Assembly (NCBI GenBank): GCA_903821415.1
Contig: CAIJLF010000092.1
Span: 1 to 10,799, forward strand
Reading direction: 5' to 3'
Source of the DNA: an uncultured bacterium
GTDB lineage: Bacteria > Patescibacteriota > Minisyncoccia > Phycocordibacterales > UBA9973
Length of the DNA: 10,799 nt
The position numbers were made by a program, and so were the translations under genes. This document shows positions 1 to 5,835 of the stretch, piece after piece. Within the stretch, counting starts at the first letter, position 1; each line of letters starts with the position of its first letter. Below the pieces are notes generated by a model that had not been told where the DNA came from, ran no database searches, and was given only the letters and a program-made list of their open reading frames with translations.

Positions 1-1965
1 ATCATCTTTATCAAGTTTGATAGCTATCAATCCACTTCGGCGAACATCTTTAAAGCTTTCTGCTGCAACTTTCTTCGTTATACCCATCTTTGTAACCATC
101 ATCAAATGCTCTACTGTCTTCCTCGTCTCTTTATCTATAGGCAAGATAGAAGTTACCTTCTCATCTCCGACAAGTGCCATAAAGTTCATAATCGACTTAC
201 CTTTTGTAGCACGTCTACCTTCTGGAATGTCATACATCTTTATCTGATATGCTTTACCTAAGTTTGTAAAGAATAATAGGTCGCTATGAGTATTTGCAGA
301 GACTAGCATCGTTACAAAATCTTCATCCTTGGTCTCTATATCTATTACACCCACACCTCCACGCTTCTGATTCTTGTATTCTGAAGGATCAGTACGCTTT
401 ACATAGCCACCTTTTGTAAATACAAGCACAGATTCTTTCTCAGGAATTAAGTCTTCTTCATTTATAGACTTTACTCCTCCTTTTATAATACGAGTACGTC
501 TATCATCTGCATACTTTTCTTTAATATCTATAAGTTCATCACTAATAACCTTAAGCATTTTCTTTGGACTTGCCAATAAAGCTTCTAAATCTTTAATCAA
601 CTCTTGCTTCTCTTTTAATTCAAGTTCTACATTCTTTCTCTCTAGACCAGCAAGCTTTTGAAGCTTCATTTCTAGAATTGCAGTTGCCTGTAAGTCTGAG
701 AATTTAAACTCCTTCATTAAGTTAATCTTTGCTGTCGCTGTATCTTTTGAAGCACGTATAACAGAGATAACTCGGTCTATGTGATCAAGAGCTTTCTTGA
801 GTCCGAGTAATATATGTTCGCGTTCTTTAGCCTTCCTTAAATCAAATTCTGTACGACGACGGACGATAACTACTCTGTGGTCTATAAATTCTGAGAGCAA
901 ACTCTTAAGAGAAAGAGTTTGTGGAATACCATCCACAAGAGCAACAATATTGAAATTGAAAGATTGCTCTAGTTGTGTATGTTTATATATATAATTTAAA
1001 ACTTTTTCAGGAATAATTCCAGACTTTAAATCGATAGCTATACGAATATCTTTTGTGGACTCATCACGAAGACCTTTAATTCCTTCAAGCTTTTTCTCTT
1101 GGATCAAAAGGGCGATGGATTCTATAAGATTTGATTTATTTACTCTGTAAGGGATAGAAGTAATAATAATCTGAAAAGTACCTGACTTCTGCTCAACTAT
1201 CTCGGCTTCTCCACGTGTAACTACACCACCACGCCCTGTCGAATATGCATGGAGAAGGTCTGCTTGATTGTAAGCTATACCACCTGTGGGGAAATCAGGT
1301 CCTTTCACAAACTTCATCAAGTCTTCTGTAGTAGCATCTTTGTTGTCTATAAGATGAATAGTGGCATCGATAACTTCAGAAAGATTATGAGGAGGGATAT
1401 TTGTAGCCATACCAACTGCAATACCAAGAGTGCCATTCAAAAGTAGGCTAGGGACTGCTGTAGGAAGAACCGTAGGCTCTTTACGTGTCTGATCATAGTT
1501 CGGATGAAAATCTACAGTCTCTTTTTCAAGATCTAAAAGTAATAAAGAAGAAATCTTGGACATTTTAGCTTCCGTATAACGCATAGCAGCTGCTCCATCA
1601 CCATCTATAGAACCAAAGTTACCTTGACCATGGATAAGAGGATATCTATAAGAGAAATCCTGAGCCATACCTACCATAGAGTCATAAACAGCGACATCAC
1701 CGTGCGGGTGGTATTTACCTAGGACATCTCCGACTACCGCTGCACTCTTACGAAAACGAGCAGAAGAGGTGAGCCCCATCTCATTCATTGCATAAAGTAT
1801 ACGTCTGTGGACTGGCTTTAGACCATCACGAACATCAGGTAAAGCACGGTCTGTAATAACAGACATAGCATAGTCTATAAAAGACTCTTTCATTTCTCGA
1901 CTTATATCAACGGAGATAACATTTATGTGTTCTTTTTTAACTTCTTCTTTTTGTTCTTTGGGCAT
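1..1965 (-). CDS. gyrA: DNA gyrase subunit A (N-terminal 655 residues; 3' end beyond the window)
   Basis: GyrA is the breakage-reunion subunit of type IIA topoisomerase. With GyrB it introduces negative supercoils using ATP. Reading leftward from ATG 1965, the protein shows the expected opening ([21 protein letters not shown]), the helix-turn-helix region with KYHPHGD, and RYTE, whose catalytic tyrosine is residue 130 (codon 1576-1578). A coiled-coil stretch and the start of the C-terminal beta-pinwheel follow. The gene is open to base 1, so about 150-200 residues are missing from view. The start lies 2 bases after the stop of the upstream membrane-protein gene and has no Shine-Dalgarno sequence, which suggests coupled translation. 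Two oddities: Val91 sits at the E. coli Ser83 quinolone position, and the GyrA-box reads QKRGGVG (349-369). ParC is the alternative; the presence of a recognisable box favours GyrA. Confidence 0.95.
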   Translation of the reverse strand, partial: MPKEQKEEVKKEHINVISVDISREMKESFIDYAMSVITDRALPDVRDGLKPVHRRILYAMNEMGLTSSARFRKSAAVVGDVLGKYHPHGDVAVYDSMVGMAQDFSYRYPLIHGQGNFGSIDGDGAAAMRYTEAKMSKISSLLLLDLEKETVDFHPNYDQTRKEPTVLPTAVPSLLLNGTLGIAVGMATNIPPHNLSEVIDATIHLIDNKDATTEDLMKFVKGPDFPTGGIAYNQADLLHAYSTGRGGVVTRGEAEIVEQKSGTFQIIITSIPYRVNKSNLIESIALLIQEKKLEGIKGLRDESTKDIRIAIDLKSGIIPEKVLNYIYKHTQLEQSFNFNIVALVDGIPQTLSLKSLLSEFIDHRVVIVRRRTEFDLRKAKEREHILLGLKKALDHIDRVISVIRASKDTATAKINLMKEFKFSDLQATAILEMKLQKLAGLERKNVELELKEKQELIKDLEALLASPKKMLKVISDELIDIKEKYADDRRTRIIKGGVKSINEEDLIPEKESVLVFTKGGYVKRTDPSEYKNQKRGGVGVIDIETKDEDFVTMLVSANTHSDLLFFTNLGKAYQIKMYDIPEGRRATKGKSIMNFMALVGDEKVTSILPIDKETRKTVEHLMMVTKMGITKKVAAESFKDVRRSGLIAIKLDKDD

Positions 1966-1967
1966 AA

Positions 1968-2282
1968 TTATTGGTTAGTATTTTCTACTGGTGTTAAATC
2001 TATTTGTCTCTCTTGTTTTACTACGGTATCTTTATTTGAATTAATCTTGCCGACACTTGCACTTACATTTTTTATTGTGGAAGAAACAGAATCACCAAAT
2101 AATTTAAATGGCTTTATGTCTTCATTGGCTTGTACTTTTACGTCGGGATTACCAAATCTTATCCCCAAACTATAAATCCAAATAAATGAAACAAAGGACA
2201 TACACAAAATCATTGACCCGAGGAAAATTAATTTACGAGTATCTTCACTTTTTGATTGTATTTTCTTTATGTATGCTCTCAT
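1968..2282 (-). CDS. Small single-pass membrane protein of unknown function, directly upstream of gyrA
   Basis: I do not recognise a named family. From ATG 2282 the product is 104 residues. It has a basic N-terminus ([17 protein letters not shown]), one hydrophobic segment at about residues 18-40, then a polar tail of about 60 residues rich in N, V, K and S, containing PFKLFGDS and a stretch like NVSASVGKI. The positive-inside rule places the tail outside the membrane. I chose ATG 2282 over an in-frame TTG at 2303, which would add seven residues. No Shine-Dalgarno sequence is visible. A TATAAT at 2336-2341 (minus) could give a 47-base leader but has no convincing -35, so the gene may instead be read from the MBL-gene promoter 64 bases upstream. 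It ends 2 bases before gyrA, so the two are almost surely cotranscribed. That it is a real gene rests on the tight spacing and the coherent anchor-plus-tail design. Confidence 0.75.
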   Translation of the reverse strand: MRAYIKKIQSKSEDTRKLIFLGSMILCMSFVSFIWIYSLGIRFGNPDVKVQANEDIKPFKLFGDSVSSTIKNVSASVGKINSNKDTVVKQERQIDLTPVENTNQ

Positions 2283-2346
2283 AATATTTAAATAAATTGC
2301 CAAGTTTAGAGTCTAATGATTCTTAACCCTTCACAATTATAATTAA

Positions 2347-2973
2347 TTAACTTGATAATACCACAATCTCCCCCTCTCTTCCTACTATATCTTTAGCTTT
2401 AAGAGTAAGCTTATCTATAGGAGCTACTTTATCTTGACCTCCCTCTTTAAGGAAAGCTTTTAATGTCTTTTCATCATAATCCATAGGAATTATAATCTTT
2501 GGTTCTAAAGAAACAGCAAGCTTGTAAGCTTCTGCAGGATCAAGTAAATCATTGTTACCAATAGGTACAAATAAAATATCAGGAGATCCTATCTCTCCAC
2601 GAGTTTCAGTAGATATTTTATTGTGGGACATGCATCCTAAGAAACATATGGAGATATTGTCTATTGTTAATGAATAAATTGTATTAATGTATTTCTTTTC
2701 ATTAAGGATAGTTTCAGTCATTACACCTTTGATAAAAATACCTTTGATCTCATAGTCACCTGGACCACTAACAGAAAAAGGAACATTGTCTCCGTGTGTT
2801 ACCATGTCGAAACCGTTATAATCTAAATGGTTTGTAGTAGAAAGCGCAATATCAGAACCAAATCTAGAACCTTTAACATCTCCTTTAGAATCTTTACTTA
2901 TAGGATTAACTGCGACAACCAAATCCCCTTGTGAAATTTTGAAAAACTGCTTACCTAGGTATGTAATAATCAT
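2347..2973 (-). CDS. Degenerate metallo-beta-lactamase-fold protein (UlaG/COG2220-like)
   Basis: The 208-residue product follows the layout of the UlaG-like branch of the metallo-beta-lactamase fold: an N-terminal beta-strand start (MIITYLGKQFFKI), the metal-motif region at 41-52, the GPGDYEIKGIF strand pair at 70-80, a FLG turn at 111-113, DILFVPIG at 132-139, and PKIIIPMDY at 158-166. The metal ligands are mostly gone. The usual THxHxDH is TTNHLDY, the Asp expected after FLG is Cys114, and the His expected in PMHY is Asp165. Hydrolase activity by the usual two-zinc mechanism is therefore doubtful. From memory, similar ligand-poor copies occur in other Parcubacteria; I could not check this. 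It leads a minus-strand run with the membrane protein and gyrA, and a TATAAT six bases before its ATG suggests a leaderless mRNA. Function is unknown; a binding or regulatory role is a guess. Confidence 0.85.
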   Translation of the reverse strand: MIITYLGKQFFKISQGDLVVAVNPISKDSKGDVKGSRFGSDIALSTTNHLDYNGFDMVTHGDNVPFSVSGPGDYEIKGIFIKGVMTETILNEKKYINTIYSLTIDNISICFLGCMSHNKISTETRGEIGSPDILFVPIGNNDLLDPAEAYKLAVSLEPKIIIPMDYDEKTLKAFLKEGGQDKVAPIDKLTLKAKDIVGREGEIVVLSS

Positions 2974-2979
2974 ATGTAT

Positions 2980-3008
2980 ATTATAGCAAATTTTTAAAAG
3001 TTAATAAA
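2980..3008 (-). promoter_or_regulatory. Promoter of the MBL-fold gene, probably leaderless
   Basis: Reading leftward, TTTATT (3003-3008) is followed after 17 bases by a perfect TATAAT (2980-2985). Only six bases separate the -10 box from the ATG at 2973, so the expected start of transcription is at or within one or two bases of the start codon. The same TTTATT-17-TATAAT pair precedes the hpf gene, which supports reading TTTATT as a real -35 element here. Confidence 0.6.
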
Positions 3009-3041
3009 GAGATATTTCGATATTAAATTAATAATACATCC

Positions 3042-3070
3042 TTGCAAAAGCAAAATATATATAGTATAGT
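3042..3070 (+). promoter_or_regulatory. Promoter of the S1-domain protein gene
   Basis: TTGCAA (3042-3047), a 17-base spacer and TATAGT (3065-3070) form a good vegetative-type promoter. Transcription would begin near 3077 and give a leader of about 125 bases before the ATG at 3203, far longer than for the other genes here. Confidence 0.6.
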
Positions 3071-3076
3071 AATTCC

Positions 3077-3202
3077 ATTACAAGTTCAGCTTGGGTTTAA
3101 CCCTTTATTTTGATTTGGAAGCCAAACAAAACGAAGATATCCAAACTGCGCCGCAAAATGCGGTTTTTTTAGTTCCAGAAACATAAATCTGGAAAAATTA
3201 TT
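3077..3202 (+). promoter_or_regulatory. Structured leader of the S1-domain gene; candidate attenuator or small RNA
   Basis: The leader contains four hairpins in a row. GGGT/ACCC is at 3093-3103. TTTGG/CCAAA is at 3114-3126. The GC stem 3151-3163 is followed by seven T. A 7-bp stem, TTCCAGA/TCTGGAA, at 3173-3194 ends 8 bases before the start codon, where a ribosome-binding site would be. TTTGGA (3114-3119) can also pair with TCCAAA (3140-3145), which would compete with the second hairpin just before the terminator. Seen: the hairpins. Inferred: control of S1 synthesis by termination or by blocking initiation, possibly by S1 itself. The RNA ending at the terminator (about 90 bases) could also be an independent small RNA. 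Confidence 0.5.
3151..3170 (+). terminator. Intrinsic terminator inside the S1 leader
   Basis: CCGCA (3151-3155), loop AAA and TGCGG (3159-3163) form a 5-bp GC-rich stem followed directly by TTTTTTT (3164-3170). AACT (3144-3147) and AGTT (3171-3174) could extend the structure around it. It lies between the S1 promoter and the S1 start codon, with no gene ahead of it on this strand, so it fits an attenuator or the 3' end of a small RNA. Confidence 0.65.
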
Positions 3203-4339
3203 ATGAAAAATGATGAAAATGATGTAGTTACAAGCATCGCAGAACATGCAAAAATTGAACTTTCAAGTATAGGAAAAATGCTTGATAAAGCAGATCTTCC
3301 ACCACAAGTTGATTCACTTGTAGAAGGTCCAGTTATTTCTATACAGAAGTCTTCAGTCTATATCGATCTCGCTCCATTTGGAACAGGTATCATATATGGA
3401 CGTGAATTTATCAACGCTAAAGATATTATCAAAAAGGTAAATATCGGTGACGTTGTTAAAGCTAAAGTAGTAGGAACAGATAACGACGAAGGTTATATAG
3501 AACTTTCACTTAAAGAAGCAAAGCAAGCTCTTATCTGGAGTGAAGCTGATAAGGCTATCAAGTCAAAAACAGCTCTTGAACTTACTGTTAAAGAAGCAAA
3601 CAAAGGTGGACTTATACTCGAATGGCAAGGTATCGCTGGATTCCTTCCTGCTTCCCAGCTTAAGAGTGAACACTACCCTCGCGTAGAAGATTCAGATAAG
3701 GATAAAATATTGAAAGCTCTGAAGACACTCGTAGGTAAGCGTATCAACGTAGTTATGATCTCTGCTCTTCCAAAAGAAGGAAAGCTTATCTTCTCTGAAA
3801 AAGACAATAATCCAGAAGAACGCCAAGAAATAATCGGTAAATATGAAGTTGGCAATGAGATGGAATGCGTCGTCGCTGGTATCGTAGACTTTGGTATATT
3901 CCTAAAAGTTGAAGAAGGTCTTGAAGGTCTTGTTCACATATCCGAGATTGATTGGGGCCTAGTAGAAGATCCACGTTCAATGTTTAAAGTTGGAGAAAAA
4001 ATCAGAGCTAAAATAATAGATATCAAAGAAGGTAAAATATCTTTGTCTATAAAAGCTTTGAAGGAAAATCCATGGAAAGAATTTGAAGGAACACTAAAGA
4101 AAGGAGATATTGTATCTGGAGTAGTCATCAAGTTCAACAAGCATGGAGCTCTAGTTTCTATAAAGCAAGGAGTCGCTGGATTGGTTCACAATTCAAGCTT
4201 CGGATCTGAAGAGAAACTTACGAAAACTCTTGAATTAGGTAAAACTTACAACTTCCAAGTAACACTATTCGAACCAAAGGATCAGAGAATGACTTTAGTT
4301 CACTTAGATAGTGAAAAGAAGGCGGAAGAAGCAAAGTAA
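3203..4339 (+). CDS. rpsA: 30S ribosomal protein S1-like protein with four S1 domains
   Basis: This 378-residue protein has four S1 (OB-fold) RNA-binding repeats, at about residues 36-104, 122-200, 216-284 and 299-368. Repeat 3 is the most canonical (GIVDFGIFLKVEEGLEGLVHISEI). Repeat 4 is similar (GVVIKFNKHGALVSI, GVAGLVH). Repeat 2 (GIAGFLPASQL) resembles the second repeat of bacterial S1 that docks on the ribosome. The ends are charged and probably disordered. E. coli S1 has six repeats; four is normal in many bacteria. The protein should help ribosomes engage mRNA, which matters here because the genes lack Shine-Dalgarno sequences. It has its own promoter and a long structured leader, and it converges with pth over a strong hairpin. 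The start ATG is clear, with the preceding stem ending 8 bases upstream. A general S1-like RNA-binding protein is the alternative. Confidence 0.88.
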   Translation: MKNDENDVVTSIAEHAKIELSSIGKMLDKADLPPQVDSLVEGPVISIQKSSVYIDLAPFGTGIIYGREFINAKDIIKKVNIGDVVKAKVVGTDNDEGYIELSLKEAKQALIWSEADKAIKSKTALELTVKEANKGGLILEWQGIAGFLPASQLKSEHYPRVEDSDKDKILKALKTLVGKRINVVMISALPKEGKLIFSEKDNNPEERQEIIGKYEVGNEMECVVAGIVDFGIFLKVEEGLEGLVHISEIDWGLVEDPRSMFKVGEKIRAKIIDIKEGKISLSIKALKENPWKEFEGTLKKGDIVSGVVIKFNKHGALVSIKQGVAGLVHNSSFGSEEKLTKTLELGKTYNFQVTLFEPKDQRMTLVHLDSEKKAEEAK

Positions 4340-4345
4340 TTAAAA

Positions 4346-4447
4346 ATTACAAATTACTGATTACTAATTAAATAGCACCAAATTTACGAAGTAAATTTGG
4401 TGCTATTTTGGTATAAAATTATTAATTAGTAATTGGTAATTATTAAT
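4346..4447. repeat. Nested inverted repeat between S1 and pth
   Basis: Outside the 17-bp terminator stem lies a second, AT-only inverted repeat. Arm 4346-4371 is complementary to 4422-4447 at 22 of 26 positions, with 12 unbroken pairs nearest the centre. The right arm covers the last codon and stop of pth. Together the arms could fold the entire convergent gap into one long hairpin in either transcript. Confidence 0.7.
4371..4407. terminator. Bidirectional intrinsic terminator for S1 and pth
   Basis: A perfect 17-bp stem (arms 4371-4387 and 4391-4407, loop GAA) contains the core AGCACC/GGTGCT. The plus strand continues with TTTT after the stem, and the minus strand continues into an AT-rich stretch beginning with T. 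It sits about 30 bases after the S1 stop and about 35 bases after the pth stop, the expected place for a shared terminator of convergent genes. Confidence 0.85.
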
Positions 4448-5030
4448 TAAACAACGTCATTGCTTTATCTTTACCCTCAGATGAAAGCATCGTTATAATT
4501 TCAGAGACTTTTTTTGCTTGATTTTTAACAATTTTCAAATCGTCTTCTTTAAAAACACCTAATAAAAATTTCAATACAGCTTCTTCCCCTTTAGGTTTTT
4601 TGAATTTACCAGTAGGAGTCACAGGACAAACACCGATGCGAATACGAATAAATTCCCTTGATTTAACTTTTTTTATTACAGATTCAAGTCCGTTATGCCC
4701 GCCAGAACTACGATTAAATGAAATCTTCAAACTACCTACAGGTAAATCCATATCATCATAGATAACTACAAGATTCTTCAATTTCTTAGGATTATCAATA
4801 ATCTGACACACCGCTACTCCTGAATTATTCATAAAAGTATTCGGTAACAAAAATTCTACTTTCTCTCCAGAAAGCTCTCCTTTAGACCGGAAAGATTTCA
4901 ATTTCATATCATCTTTCCATTCTGAAAAATCATTTGCCTTTGCAATTTTTTCTAAAATAATTCGCCCAGCATTATGCCGAGTTCCTTCATATTCTTTTCC
5001 AGGATTCCCAAGTCCTACGATTAATGTCAT
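4443..5030 (-). CDS. pth: Peptidyl-tRNA hydrolase
   Basis: Pth cleaves the ester bond of peptidyl-tRNA released from stalled ribosomes, freeing tRNA for reuse in the cytoplasm. The 195-residue protein has all the family marks: the opening IVGLGNPGKEYEGTRHNAG with Asn9 and catalytic-base His19, LPNTFMNNSG (Asn64), YDDMDLPVG (Asp92 in the role of E. coli Asp93), and SSGGHNGL (Asn113). RIRIGVCPVTPTGK is followed by a lysine-rich loop and a helical C-terminus, all at normal length. The start ATG 5030 gives the canonical N-terminus. No Shine-Dalgarno sequence is visible. A 33-codon ORF ends 9 bases upstream, and a consensus-like promoter at 5173-5202 predicts a leader of about 136 bases with strong secondary structure. 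The gene converges with S1 at the bidirectional hairpin. Confidence 0.97.
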   Translation of the reverse strand: MTLIVGLGNPGKEYEGTRHNAGRIILEKIAKANDFSEWKDDMKLKSFRSKGELSGEKVEFLLPNTFMNNSGVAVCQIIDNPKKLKNLVVIYDDMDLPVGSLKISFNRSSGGHNGLESVIKKVKSREFIRIRIGVCPVTPTGKFKKPKGEEAVLKFLLGVFKEDDLKIVKNQAKKVSEIITMLSSEGKDKAMTLFN

Positions 5031-5039
5031 GTTTTTATA

Positions 5040-5141
5040 TTACCACATCTGTTGCTTCATAAAAATAGCTTCTTTCAAAATCCACGGGTATTTTTCTGCT
5101 GAAAAATTCCTCGTGCTCGGCTCGACAGCCTCCCAAGGCAT
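5040..5141 (-). CDS. Possible 33-residue leader peptide upstream of pth
   Basis: On the minus strand, ATG 5141 opens a 33-codon frame starting MPWEAVEPSTRNFSAEKYPW and ending KQQMW before TAA at 5040-5042, 9 bases ahead of the pth start. Three tryptophans and two prolines in 33 residues are unusual for a random AT-rich frame. Its first half lies in a GC-rich patch (about 68% GC at 5108-5138) unlike the surroundings. No ribosome-binding site is visible. The frame coincides with a long hairpin, so it may be an accident of an RNA or repeat element rather than a translated peptide. I do not recognise the sequence. Confidence 0.3.
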   Translation of the reverse strand: MPWEAVEPSTRNFSAEKYPWILKEAIFMKQQMW

Positions 5142-5170
5142 TTTTCAAGAACTATTTTTATTACGCAACA
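5050..5170. repeat. 121-bp imperfect hairpin element with GC-rich core (pth leader)
   Basis: Arms 5050-5083 and 5137-5170 are imperfectly complementary. They share TGTTGC at the ends, then ATAAAAATAG, then smaller matches interrupted by single-base differences and gaps. Inside, ATTTTTC (5090-5096) and ATTTTTC (5140-5146) both complement GAAAAAT (5101-5107), so two folds exclude each other. GGCT/AGCC (5119-5130) forms a small stem in the GC-rich core. Almost all of it would be transcribed as the pth leader. It could be a regulatory RNA, or a MITE-like dispersed repeat that landed here. I see no clear target-site duplication and no second copy in the window. Confidence 0.6.
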
Positions 5171-5172
5171 TC

Positions 5173-5202
5173 ATCACACCACATAAAAACATATTCTGTC
5201 AA
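5173..5202 (-). promoter_or_regulatory. Promoter of pth with consensus -35 and extended -10
   Basis: Reading leftward, a perfect TTGACA (5197-5202) is followed after 18 bases by TGTGAT (5173-5178), preceded by TGG, an extended -10 motif. Transcription should begin near 5166, at the outer end of the hairpin element. The -35 box directly abuts the plus-strand TATAAT of the lepB promoter, so the two promoters overlap. Confidence 0.6.
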
Positions 5203-5222
5203 TATAATTTATGTGCTAAAAT
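5194..5222 (+). promoter_or_regulatory. Promoter region of the lepB-hisS-def-fmt run
   Basis: There are two candidate -10 boxes. TATAAT at 5203-5208 has no good -35 and would give a leader of about 19 bases. TAAAAT at 5217-5222, with the extended motif TGC just before it and TTCTGT 17 bases further upstream (5194-5199), would give a leader of only about 5 bases. Either way the mRNA starts close to the lepB ATG at 5234. Confidence 0.5.
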
Positions 5223-5233
5223 ATGACACATAT

Positions 5234-5830
5234 ATGGAAAATAATATTAATGAAAAATTACAAATACCTACAAAATCGAAATTGAGAGAATTCGTTGAGA
5301 GTGGCTGGGACTTAGTCAAATTTGCTCTTATCGCTCTTATTATCGTTGTCCCTATCAGAATGTGGGTAGCACAGCCATTTGTGGTCTCAGGTGAATCAAT
5401 GTTCCCTACTTTCGACAATGGTCAGTACCTTATAGTTGATGAGATCTCTTATATTATTGGTCAGGCTCATAGAGGAGATGTCGTAGTTTTCCGTTATCCA
5501 GGAGATACAAAAAGATTTTTTATTAAAAGAGTTATAGGCTTACCTAACGAGAAAATAATAGTAACAGATAAAGATGTTACTGTATTCAACAAGGAGAATC
5601 CAAAAGGATTCAAATTAACAGAACCATATATAAATGAAAAAACAATTTCACAAACAGGAGAATACAATACAGGCAATGACGAATACTTTGTAATGGGAGA
5701 CAATAGAAATAGAAGTTCTGATTCTAGAACATGGGGTCTATTGCCAAAAAAATTGATGGTTGGAAGAGCATTTTTAAGACTTCTTCCTTTAAAAGCCGTA
5801 TCTTATTTACCAGGGGTATATAACCAATAA
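5234..5830 (+). CDS. lepB: Signal peptidase I
   Basis: This membrane-anchored serine protease removes signal peptides from exported proteins. From ATG 5234 it has 198 residues: a short polar N-terminus, one membrane segment at about 28-48, then the catalytic domain outside the membrane. Catalytic Ser55 is in SGESMFPT and the general base Lys98 is in RFFIKRVIGLP. The conserved boxes GDVVVFRYP (81-89) and GDNRNRSSDSR (155-165) are intact. Length and the single anchor match the Gram-positive-type enzymes. An in-frame GTG at 5213 would add seven residues, but it lies inside the promoter -10 region, so the ATG is preferred. No Shine-Dalgarno sequence is seen. It is the first gene of a plus-strand run: hisS starts 5 bases after its stop. 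Confidence 0.95.
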   Translation: MENNINEKLQIPTKSKLREFVESGWDLVKFALIALIIVVPIRMWVAQPFVVSGESMFPTFDNGQYLIVDEISYIIGQAHRGDVVVFRYPGDTKRFFIKRVIGLPNEKIIVTDKDVTVFNKENPKGFKLTEPYINEKTISQTGEYNTGNDEYFVMGDNRNRSSDSRTWGLLPKKLMVGRAFLRLLPLKAVSYLPGVYNQ

Positions 5831-5835
5831 TATTT

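Noticed and set aside
17..30. 14-base perfect palindrome TTGATAGCTATCAA in gyrA
   Set aside because: It is inside coding sequence, has no partner site or regulatory context, and is compatible with chance.
3111..3150. Resemblance of TTTGGAAGCCAAA to the GGAAGCAGCCAA-like core of bacterial SRP RNA
   Set aside because: The match is short, the flanking helix of SRP RNA cannot be formed, and the surrounding RNA does not fit in length or order.
5029..5226. 65-codon plus-strand frame across the pth-lepB gap
   Set aside because: It overlaps promoters and the hairpin element, starts inside the pth initiation region, and looks like random translation of AT-rich DNA.
5213..5233. GTG start for lepB seven codons upstream
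   Set aside because: It sits inside the extended -10 region of the likely promoter; the ATG at 5234 gives a normal signal peptidase N-terminus.
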